A stretch of 64,000 bases of DNA from Oxytricha trifallax (taxonomy: Eukaryota; Ciliophora; Spirotrichea; Sporadotrichida; Oxytrichidae): contig ARYC01017123.1 in the NCBI GenBank assembly GCA_000711775.1, positions 87,507-151,506 on the forward strand, written 5' to 3'. A program made the translations under genes and the position numbers. Shown piece by piece: positions 38,110-47,100 of this stretch. Every line of letters starts with the position of its first letter. Positions within the stretch are counted from its first letter, which is position 1. A model generated the notes under the pieces. The model ran no database searches and was not told where the DNA came from. It saw only the letters and a list, made by a program, of their open reading frames with translations.

Positions 38110-38824
38110 ATAATTAAAGCTTATTAAATTTAACCTAACCTAACTAAAATTTATAATTCTCAAATTTAAAACATTTTAAATTAATTTTTATATAAAAAGA
38201 ATTAGCTAAAAATGTCTTGATTAATTTAATTTTGAGACCTCTTAAATGTTTTAGTAACTTTTTTGAGATTAAAAATTTTTACTTCTTTACAAATCTAATT
38301 TCTTTAATACTATCAGAAGTAAAATAGAGGTCCCCCCAAATTCTTGAACACAAATTAATTTTTTTAAGAAAATTAATTTTAGATACATAATATTTTTTTG
38401 GTCCCAATTATTACAATCCTAAAATCAATCAGTTCATAAGATACCATACTGAGGCCATCTTATATAGTCTTATCATTAGATTTTGATAATATAGCTTAAA
38501 TTAAAACTTTAATTGGTGTCAATTATAGTTTTTATTAATTTGTTAGATTTTGTTATATTTAACAAAGTTTATTAGATTTTGTTATACTTTGTTATAGTAT
38601 ACAGAGTTTGTTATACATTTAAATTAATCTAAATTTAAACATACTTTTTAAAAGTTTTAAATAATAATTTAAAGTTTAATTAGTAGGGGTTAAGGAACGA
38701 CAATTAGTTAAATTCTTGAATCAATGAGAACTTCCTCAAGATGCAACTGCTTGAAATAAATATTGCCAAAATTAGTAATAACAATATTATTTAAATCAGA
38801 GAAAAATCAACCTTTTTAAAATAA
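38110..38824. other. AT-rich DNA with short tandem TTGTTATA-type repeats
   Basis: At 38537-38605 TTAGATTTTGTTATA and its variants repeat three or more times. Otherwise nothing is assignable. Confidence 0.4.
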
Positions 38825-39643
38825 ATGCATAAATAAAAAATAAATTATTCAAAATGTCTAGACAGTCAGTCTGAATTTTCAGAAGGACTAAGGAATCACT
38901 GCCGAAAACTTTGCGAAGATGCAAACGTCAAATATGTCATCGGTAACAGGGGGTACTAGATAGCAAATTAATAATTGAAGGATGAGCCTTAAAAATTACT
39001 ATTAAATAGTAATGATTAATTTTAAAGTTATAATCAATAAGTTAATAACTTTAAAGATATGCAAACCATCACTAAAGCAGAGCTCATCAATAGATTTGAC
39101 ACTAGAGAGTCTTGCATTTCAATCTGGCTAAGCACCATAAATTCAGCTCTCTACAAACACATAAAACAATTCTCGAACGTTATCAATGCCATGATAAAGA
39201 ATTTAACTAAAGAAACGCTACTAGACTGGATTAACAAAAGCGACGACCAGCTTAAAGCTGACATCCAAAAAGACACAGGCTAAATGGATGTAACAGATAT
39301 CTCCCAAGTCAGATTTTTCAGACTTTTAGTCATGATCCTATTAAAGAACACCATAGCTAATGAACTGAGCTGCGTCTAAGTCACAGCAGACTATCATGAA
39401 CACCTGAACAAAGTAGAAATCTTTGTGAAATGCCTACAAAAGCACTCTTACTTCATGAAAAGCGACTTCATTTAACTCATCACAACAAGATGCAAAGACA
39501 TCGCTTCGAAGAAACTCAAATTTTCAATTAATGTCAAACACTTTGACACTTTCTTCAAATTTAAAGACAACGGTGAAACAGTCCAAATCTTACATTCAGG
39601 ACCAAGAAGAGGTGGAAAAAGAAGAAACAACAGAAGAAGATGA
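38825..39643 (+). CDS. Outward-reading terminal gene, 272 aa, unknown family
   Basis: ATG 38825 opens an uninterrupted frame to TGA 39641-39643 if TAA/TAG code for glutamine. The middle part (39059-39640) has strong C-ending codon use unlike the flanking AT-rich DNA. Key blocks are SEFSEGLRNHCRKLCEDAN, RESCISIWLSTINSALYK, KNTIANELSC and HSYFMKSDFIQL, ending in RRGGKRRNNRRR. The same blocks occur in the minus-strand gene at 54618-56094, including SEG, REACISLWTQTIN, KNTEANEKSC and a basic tail, so selection has acted on the protein. No known domain is recognised. The gene stops about 40 bp before the terminal module at 39681 and reads toward it. A nucleic-acid-binding role is suggested only by the basic tail. 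This is the least damaged gene in the window. Confidence 0.65.
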
Positions 39644-39680
39644 AAGCTCTGTATACAGGAGTGAATCTCCAATTAACTAA

Positions 39681-39757
39681 TAGGGCTAGACCCTTATTTG
39701 CACTAAAAAGCAATTTAGATCGGGGGTCCCCAGATACCTCATTGTGATCTTATTATT
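39681..39757 (+). repeat. Terminal module, right copy
   Basis: TAGGGCTAGACCCTTA, then GGGGGTCCCCAGATACC, then TCATTGTGATCTTATTATT: the inverse of the order at 11124-11203. It directly abuts the Rep element that begins at 39754; TATTATT is shared at the junction. Confidence 0.65.
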
Positions 39758-40071
39758 GCTAAAATAGATAAAAATAGGAAATTTAAGAATTCATTATTAA
39801 TCAATTATATATTAGTATTATTAACTGCCACTAATTAGATCAGCTGTTAATTGTAATTTGATTTAGTGCACTTTTAATTTTAAATATCTTTAATAATTAT
39901 GACCAAATTGTACATTATACATTGTACAGTTGTATGTTTTTAGTTTTTTATAAATATTAAGGCGTACTTTAAAATTGTACATTGTGCATTGTACAGTTCT
40001 TGTGATTTAAGTTTTTTTTAAAAGTCAATTGTACAGTTTCAGATACTTAGCTTATTAGAGTAATTATTAAT
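39754..40071 (+). repeat. Left TIR of Rep element copy 2
   Basis: About 318 bp, matching the reverse complement of 41588-41906 with a few percent differences. The inner half is a cluster of TTGTACA/TGTACATT motifs. Confidence 0.9.
39908..40036 (+). promoter_or_regulatory. TGTACA iteron-like cluster in the TIR
   Basis: ATTGTACATTATACATTGTACAGT is followed at about 60 bp by ATTGTACATTGTGCATTGTACAGT and then by CAATTGTACAGT. The core TTGTACA is repeated at least five times, with palindromic TGTACA centres. The mirrored cluster is in the right TIR (about 41625-41755). The position matches the GGTGGTC block of copy 1, so it may be the cognate site of this copy's Rep-like protein (inference). Confidence 0.45.
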
Positions 40072-40098
40072 ATTTAGTTGCAATAATAAATGCGGAGA

Positions 40099-41518
40099 TC
40101 ACTCGCTCTTTTGTTCTTCTTCTTATGCCATTTTCTCTTCCCTATTAATCTCAAGATCGTTCCTTTCTACATATGTGTTGCCTAGTTCTGTTTCTTCGTC
40201 CACCAGCATCTGTGAGTCCCCATCCTCTATCAAACTCTTCCGAAAGTAAATTGCCAGCTCGACCTCACTAAAAGGGAACTTCTCGTCTGCTCTCAGCATC
40301 TCCGGGGTGAATTCAGCTTTTAACATCCGTGTCTCAAATGACTTTCTGTCCAGATCACTCATTTAGTTGAACGGCAGCGTGTTAGAAATGGCAATCACTT
40401 GGCACTATTGGAATCTCACTACCGGCTATTTGTATTTCAGATTGACGGGATACCCCTCTCCTTCAAAGAATCGCTTGAGATCATCTATCTTTTCACTGTC
40501 ATAGAATAAATCTCTCTTGATCTCGTCCATAATAACAAGCTGGGGTTTAGAGTGAGTAGTGCTGGATTCCATGCAAAAGGATTTGTTGAGTACTCTGAAA
40601 TCCTCAGTGATAAAGATCTTTCTTATATATTTAGCCATAGTAGTCTTTCCCGTGTTAGGCTCCCCAAAAAACCAGATGACATTCACTTTTTCTTGACATT
40701 TTCTGAAGATTACTTTATACAGCTTGTCAACTGCATCGAAGTAGAGCATTTCCTGAAGCAGTTTTTAATCAAGCCTTTTTAAATTGTGAGATTATGTGTC
40801 AGATCTCTGTAGAAACTGGACTAATGACTGTAGCTTAGTTTGCTTAGGCTGCTCTGGCTTTGAGAGAAGTTTCTATTCTAATCCTTAGTAGATCGTTAGT
40901 AATTTGTGATTTTTAACGATTTGATCACAAACTGAATCATCATCTTGGTACTTTCAGTACATGTCATCTACTGTATTAATCTATTTTGATCTTACTAAGT
41001 CCTTAAATTGATCTTAAATTCTGCTTTGTGTTTATGATGAGTCTCTAGAAGAAGTCCTATTAATTTATCTATTTTTTTGCCTAAACTTTTGCGAATGCAA
41101 CGAAATCCTCAAAATGTTATTGATCTCCACAGTCAAGTACAAAATCTTCATAATTGAGATACAGTTTCCTAAGGTGGACTTTGCCAATCAGTTTATACGG
41201 AAACTTCAGACTGATCAAGGCCTTGTATCCAAGATAATCTTGCTTAGTGAAGTAATTTTTGCATAGTCCTAGGCCATCTTGTTTCAAGTGTATTGTTAGA
41301 TATAGTTGCAATTTCTAACCATTATTTGAGCAGTGAAATATGAGTGCATGACTATACTTTGGGGTTTTAGTGGATACTGCCTCATCGATATCTGTGTGAG
41401 ATTGCTTTTCATTCTCGACTTTGATGCTGAACACAAAAATGTGCCTTTCATTGACTCGAACGTCTTTCTCGTTTTTCAGGGGTTCTTCCATCTTAGACTA
41501 GTTTTTCATAACGAACAT
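40099..41518 (-). pseudogene. Rep-like protein with SF3 helicase domain, nearly intact
   Basis: ATG 41516-41518 to TGA 40099-40101, about 473 codons with TAA/TAG as glutamine. The N-terminal region (HIFVFSIKVENEK, then YSHALIFHCSNNGQKLQLYL, then QHFEDFVAFAK) aligns with copy 1. A Gln/Lys-rich linker follows. The helicase has an intact P-loop IWFFGEPNTGKTTMAKYI near 40670, Walker B KPQLVIMDEIKRD near 40530 and motif C VIAISNTLPFN near 40385. The acidic C-terminus includes VDEETELGNTYVERNDLE. One frameshift near 41055 and one in-frame TGA at 40954-40956, where tryptophan would fit, are the only lesions seen. SF3 helicases unwind DNA at replication origins of small replicons. A clear HUH endonuclease motif is not seen. 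Confidence 0.75.
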
Positions 41519-41587
41519 TACTACGAGTTGTCTTTTTAAGTCATCAGTCTCCACTCGTTTGAATAATTAATTCTATCATTTTTTTTA

Positions 41588-41906
41588 ATTAATAATTACT
41601 CTAATAAGCTAAGTATCTGAAACTGTACAATTGACTTTTAAAAATAACTTAAATCACAAGAACTGTACAATGTACAATGTACAATTTTAAAGTACGCCTT
41701 AATATTTATAAAATCTAAAAACATAAAACTGTCCAATGTATAATGTACAATTTGGTCATAATTATTAAAGATATTTAAAATTAAAAGTGCATTAAATCAA
41801 ATTACAATTAACAGCTGATCTAATTAGTGGCAGTTAATAATACTAAAATATAATTGATATATAATTAATTCTTAAATACTATATTTTATCTATTTTAGCA
41901 ATATTA
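41588..41906 (-). repeat. Right TIR of Rep element copy 2
   Basis: Reverse complement of 39754-40071, including the TGTACA cluster. It starts about 70 bp upstream of the gene's ATG, so the TIR may also supply the promoter. Confidence 0.9.
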
Positions 41907-41915
41907 TTATACAAA

Positions 41916-42990
41916 ATGTCTAAAAAGAAATTAATAAATTATCTCTGATCAAGAAGCATCCATTTATACTGCAGAGTTCTTCAACGAAGAACAAACAATA
42001 GGAAAAGCTTTAAATGGAAGAACAAAATTATAAGATTTTGTCCAATCTGAAATAATAAAACATACTTGGGAAAAAACTTACAATGATGTAAAAATATAAC
42101 TCTAAGAAAATTTCTAATAGTGAGTATTACAAGCGCATAGGAATTGGCTCATTACTACTGTTTATTCTAGAAATAGTGAAAGTTGAAAAATTACTCCCAT
42201 AAAATAAAGTACTAAGAAATATATCTAAAAATTATAAGATAAAAAAATAAGTTAAAAAAACATGGAAAAAACAGAAAATAAATCTAATGACTGTAATTCA
42301 GAAAATTCTTCTGATTAAGTTTAAAGTTACAAAAATATTAAATCCAGCCGCGAATGATTAGATTCATAATAGGTGCTTACAAGTTCAGAAGATTTTGAAA
42401 CTGAGTCAGACTCTATTTTCCCAGAATAAAATTAAATAGAGCGAGTAATTAGTTAATGATTCACTGGACTTACTAATGACTCAAAGGCAGAACTCAAACA
42501 ATAATTGTTTACTCAACTCCCAGAATAATTAGACAGCAAATTTAATGAAAAGTTAAATTGAAAAGAATTTAGAAAACAGTGACTAATTAAAGGATTTGTA
42601 AAATAAAGACAACCTCATTGATTTTGATGTTATTCAACAATTAATAACTGATGGAAAAGATGAAATACAAAATGCTTTTTTTTCAGTTTTGGTAGAAGAC
42701 ATACAAACTTTATCACCTACAATAGGGGTAGCATCCCTAGAATCCTTGGCCACACATGTGAAAAGATTCACAGAGCAATACAACAGTTTGAAATAATTAT
42801 TGAATGAAAATCAAATTTAAAGCGAAAATTTAAGCTAATAAAAAAGAAGGTTGATAATTAGATTTAGTAATGTTAAATAGTGAACGAAGAGAAAATAAAA
42901 GCGCTGTTATTAAATAGTAAAATGTAATAAAGCAAGTAAATGCAATTTGTACAGAGCATTTAAGCAAGTGAACAACAACTATAATATCAT
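41916..42990 (+). pseudogene. Unknown helical protein, paralogue of the 33 kb relic, multiply broken
   Basis: Begins MSKKK at 41916, directly after the Rep element. After a frame change in an A-run it reads SDQEASIYTAEFFNEEQTIG to TGA 42121. Later blocks in other frames include NLIDFDVIQQLITDGKDEIQ, SLATHVKRFTEQYNSLKQLL (42745-42800) and KQVNAICTEHLSK (42930-42968). The last two match the gene at 32968-33598 in sequence and order. The middle part is Ser/Asp/Glu-rich (SSEDFETESDS). At least three frameshifts and several TGAs are present. No known domain is recognised. The Rep element may have landed in or just upstream of its start. Confidence 0.5.
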
Positions 42991-43137
42991 AAAAAACAAT
43001 ATGAAGCAAATGAATAGTAGGTTAAAGAGCATAGAAAAAGCTGATTTGAAGAAAAATATGGAATAACCTAATAACCAAGACAACCAGAATGTTTTATAGC
43101 ATTTGGTAAGCCAGACTATGGAACAATAAAGTATTAA

Positions 43138-43690
43138 TGAGTAAAATTTGCATTAAAATCCAAAATGTAAAATAAAATATATAAGTTATACACACTATTT
43201 TAATAGTAATTTATTTAAATATAATAAAAACTACTCTATCTCGAAATTTTGATCATTTCGAGATAGAGTGTTATAAAATATAATTAATTTACTAATATCT
43301 GGAATACGTTAATATAATTGAAATTAAGTTTTGAATAAATGAATGTTTATTTTTTAATAATTTAAAACTATATCAAGTAATTAAAACAACCTATAATTTA
43401 AACATTTAGTTTTAAAAACAATCATAACATTTTATTAATTATTACACAAGCATGCATTAATTAATTAATATTAAAAAATAAACATTCATTTATTCAAAAC
43501 TTAATTTCAATTATATTAACGTATTCCAGATATTAGTAAATTAATTATATTTTATAACACTCTATCTCGAAATGATCAAAATTTCGAGATAGAGTAGTTT
43601 TTATTATATTTAAATAAATTACTATTAAAATAGTGTGTATAACTTATATATTTTATTTTACATTTTGGATTTTAATGCAAATTTTACTCA
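43138..43690. mobile_element. Foldback (MITE-like) element with nested palindromes
   Basis: Two 222 bp arms (43138-43359 and 43469-43690) are near-perfect reverse complements around a 109 bp spacer. Each arm contains a further palindrome, ACTCTATCTCGAAA and its inverse around TTTTGATCA (43233-43269 and its mirror). No coding capacity. The form is that of a non-autonomous foldback element able to make a long hairpin. Confidence 0.85.
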
Positions 43691-44262
43691 ATGTATAGAT
43701 AATAATTTTTGAATAAGATTTAAACTAGATAATTGGGAGATACAATTTCCATAATGATACTGTAAAGTTGTTCAGATTCTTGGACACTATTTTTTGTATG
43801 ACAACATTTAAATTAAGTTTTTTTTAAAAAAATATTAATATTTGAATTCTTACTTTATAACTTAATGTATGAACTTACTTAATTTCATTTACAAAATCCT
43901 TCTAAAATAATTGCTCAATTTTCATCATGGGGTTTTGGGGTTTAATATATACAAAGATAAAGATCCGGTCGGTTTTATTTTTTATTTATCTGAAAAAAGA
44001 AAAGTTGTATAAATTTTGGCTAGTTTAGATTTATTTGTAACCAATAATTAGAAATCAAACTGATGGTTTGTTAAAAGATAGACACAAGTCAGGCTAGAGA
44101 AGTACAAACTAATACATAACGTGAAAAACGAGATTGAAAGAACTAAAACATTAATAAAGAGCTTAATCTTAAAGACCCTCGAACCAATGAACACTAAAAT
44201 ACTCTATGATACTCCTTTAAGAGAAAATTATAAAGATTTATATCTTAGCTCGCAATCATTCA
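43691..44262. other. AT-rich DNA, nothing assignable
   Basis: No motif-bearing frame, RNA or repeat was recognised here. Confidence 0.4.
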
Positions 44263-44890
44263 TTGGCAATCATTTGCACCTCTGGTCCTAAAAATAAAGC
44301 GTGGTTACCTCTTCTATTAGATAAACTTAAGAATATGAACCCTTATCGGCAATATTCGTGTCAATTGAAGATTTTTCAAGAAAAAGGAATACTCTCAAAG
44401 AAGAGGGTAGGAATGAGTTCGATACTTTTTCCAGATAAGATAGCATCTGGTTTTAAAAGATAAATTGTTCAAACTCTATCTGGACCTATCAACCTTTATA
44501 AGGCTATTTCAAATTTTTAACTGGCAAACTAGAAGTTGATAGTATATCTTCTAAAGATTTATTGAGCTCAATTTAATAGCAAAAAATTTAACATTCTAAG
44601 ACTCAGCATTTCTTAAAGAAAATAAAGAGTCAGTATTCAGAGTCAAAAAACAGTATTCAAGGATCTACTATGGATATTTAATCAAGTTCTTAAATTTAAA
44701 AGTGTATTCAGCAATACCAACAAGTTTTTCTATTTTAAGAAGAGGAAAAAGCAAAGTCTCCGAAATACTTAATATTAAGAATGATGTACAAAAATAAATA
44801 TTTTTCATGCTTATTTTTCAACAAAAATTATCAATATTCTATGTACCTGATGTCCAGCTTTAATTGACATATAACTAAAAGTTCCTGTAA
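44263..44890 (+). pseudogene. Unassigned coding remnant
   Basis: The first frame reads SGPKNKAWLPLLLDKLKNMN and RVGMSSILFPDKIASGFKR, followed in another frame by FKFLTGKLEVDSISSKDLLS. The amino-acid mix and a local rise in G+C suggest old coding sequence on the plus strand with a frameshift near 44510. No family is recognised and neither end is defined. Confidence 0.3.
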
Positions 44891-46375
44891 CTATTAAAGA
44901 TTACAACTTAAAGGATTAATATAATCAGCAAAAGTAAAATATTACTATAAATCGGTTGAAATAGGTCTAAACAATACAAACAAATATGTGTAATAATTTT
45001 GAAGTAATTATCTCACTTTTTTAAATTTATCTGCGCAATTTGGATGAAATATATATAATTCTGGAATTGCAAATTAGAACAACTGTTAAGCTAGAGAACT
45101 ATGCCTGGTGTTGTTACAAATATGGATATTGGGCAATTACTCTTGAAAATCAATGCTATTTCAAAACTTTAATGTAAAACTAGAGAAGGTTAAAACGACA
45201 ACAGTCCATTATTTTTAGTATATTAAAAATAAATATTTACTGATGACTTTACGTCTAAAGAACAATTGAATGTTTAATTAATCAAAGTATATATTTTTTT
45301 TACTTAGAATTAAAAAATCCAAGTTTAGTGAATTTTATTCATTTATTCCAACAATTCATAAAGATGAAAGATCTCTGTAATTAATAAGAATGATGGACAA
45401 TTATTTCTAAAATTCCAAATCAACTTACGATAAAATCTATCCATCAAGGATTTGAAGAAAAAAACAAAAAGGAATTTAAAATAAGTATTATTTGATTAAT
45501 ATTAACTATTTTCCCATTTTAAACTTAAATTTTATCCATAAAAAAAGTTATGATATTCTAAGCTACTCTTGAACCAAAAAAATGAGAAGTATTTCGTTTT
45601 TAAAGTTTAGTTATTTCAGGAAGAAGGTAAATTTCCAATACATCAACTGATTCATAAAAAATTATTTGCAATTGTTATTAAATCAACAAACAAATTTTAA
45701 ATTTTATCAGTGAATTTAGATTGTTACATTAAAAAACCCGATGTATCTCTAACTCTTAGACTAATCTCTTCTCACTCAGACAAGTAAAAAAGCGCAGGAC
45801 TCACAGTATATAAGAAGAATCAGAGGAGACAGAGGAAGATTTGCTAAATAAGAAATATTTAAGGGGAGGATAAATTTATATTCAGATTTGCAAAGAAGGG
45901 CAATAACACAATAATTAATCAAAACTCTGCTGGCAATAAAAGAGACTAATTATTCATATATAAGTGTCACATTAAAACAGCATGTCTAATTTGATGTAGT
46001 AATCAAGTAGCTATATTAAGAAGATTAATGCTGAGAAAGAAAAAGCAACTGAGAGAGAAAGTTAACATTTATATAAAATCTAATAATTTTTTAGATCATT
46101 TTTAACAAACTAACGAATTTTTGATTTCTTTTTGAATCTTGGGAATGTACATTAGCTTTGCATTTTCTTATTTTTCTTGCAAATTTTCTGAATCTTAACC
46201 AAATCTAATTAAAGTTTCCACATTTTTCCACTGTTAAAATAAGAAGAGCAAGGTATCATTGTACTCAAAACCTAGATTATTGACTCTTAGGTTTGCTTAT
46301 TCGAGGGTTTTTACTTTAGCAATAGTACTCGATAACTATAGACCAATTTCATCCTAAAATTTAATAAGAATAATC
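44891..46375. other. AT-rich DNA, nothing supported
   Basis: Scattered open frames without motifs. No RNA, repeat or element end was recognised. Confidence 0.4.
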
Positions 46376-47100
46376 GGGAAAATTTATTACATTTAGTCTG
46401 TTTGAAGAGAGATCAAGAACTTTAAGTTTTACATTTGGGTTTATCTTGAATGCATCAATTAAATCTTCAATACTTCTACATGTTAAATGCAGTTGATTTT
46501 AATAATAAAGCTTTTAAATGGTATTTTATTAATTAAAATACTTTTATAAAATCATAAAACTTGCCACAAATAAAAAGGTTTTTCATTGCCCTTTAAACCT
46601 TTCCAATTGAAGTCATCAAATCATAATGTATAGAGCAATTGTTTAAACTTATATAAATAAGTGATTTGATAATTCTAAGAAACTACGATAAAGTTTATTA
46701 AAGTGTGTAAAAATTTACTTATTCATTCTTGTTAAATTCTATTTTGTAGCTAAGTTTTATCAATGTTTAAATGCGTTAATTTTAGCTAGGATTACATCTG
46801 AGCAATTAAATTATTAAAAAAGAGATTTGAGACAACCTATTAGAAGATAATTCTAATCTGCTTAGATTTGTTTTTTTACAAGATTTTAGGGTTTGTGCTA
46901 AATCATCAATATTCTTATAAATGAGATGATTTTAGGACAATATTAGTTCTTCAAGAGAACAGCAAGCTACTTGACGTGATTTGGTTTAGAAGGGCTAAAG
47001 ATAATCTATAATTGAGTGAAGAGATTGGGATTGCACTCAGTATCTTTTATGATAAATTTAAATAGACTAAATTTTGGGCTTTTTGCCTTTTTAATGATGT
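46376..47100 (-). pseudogene. Leucine-rich-repeat protein relic
   Basis: The minus strand shows LRR units of the ribonuclease-inhibitor type: NLVYLNLSQ, then LEELILSQNHLIYKNIDDLA, then LSRLELSSNRLSQISF, then LHLTCRSIEDL and LKVLDLSSNRLNVI. They follow the LxxLxLxxN pattern at about 28-residue spacing. The blocks lie in different frames with TGAs between, so the gene is decayed. LRR proteins of this kind are large families in ciliates and act as binding scaffolds. More units probably extend toward 47800, but I could not align them by eye. Confidence 0.55.

Larger units (their letters stand above)
11124..39757. mobile_element. Candidate large element bounded by inverted terminal modules
   Basis: The two ends, 11124-11203 and the reverse complement of 39681-39757, align over about 75 bp. 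They share AATAATA, a GATCACA-type block, GAGGT, CTGGGGACCCC and a TAGCCCT block. At each end an open frame reads outward and stops about 40-65 bp inside the module, leaving a very basic C-terminus. This is the layout of a 28.6 kb element, comparable in size to Maverick/Tlr-type elements of ciliates. No integrase, polymerase B or capsid gene was recognised inside. The interior holds a LINE, a SINE-like insertion, a mariner relic and gene fragments, so the alternative is two unrelated solo ends in opposite orientation. Confidence 0.4.
39754..41906 (-). mobile_element. Long-TIR element carrying a Rep/SF3-helicase-like gene, copy 2
   Basis: A 2.15 kb unit with about 318 bp inverted repeats, beginning TATTATTGCTAAAATAGAT on the left and the same in reverse on the right. 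The outer TIR sequence is related to that of copy 1 (both have TTATTATTG-Y-TAAAATAGATAAAA and a later ATATTAGTA block), but the inner TIR parts differ completely. The minus strand carries a helicase gene homologous to that of copy 1. The element sits exactly against the terminal module of the large candidate element. No recombinase gene is visible. Confidence 0.85.

Noticed and set aside
39472..39672. Minus-strand 66-aa hydrophobic ORF
   Set aside because: Antisense of the conserved terminal gene 38825-39643, whose paralogue supports the plus-strand reading.
40552..40782. Plus-strand 76-aa ORF
   Set aside because: Antisense shadow of the Walker A/B region of Rep element copy 2.
41333..41539. 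Plus-strand 68-aa ORF
   Set aside because: Antisense shadow of the N-terminal region of the same Rep-like gene.
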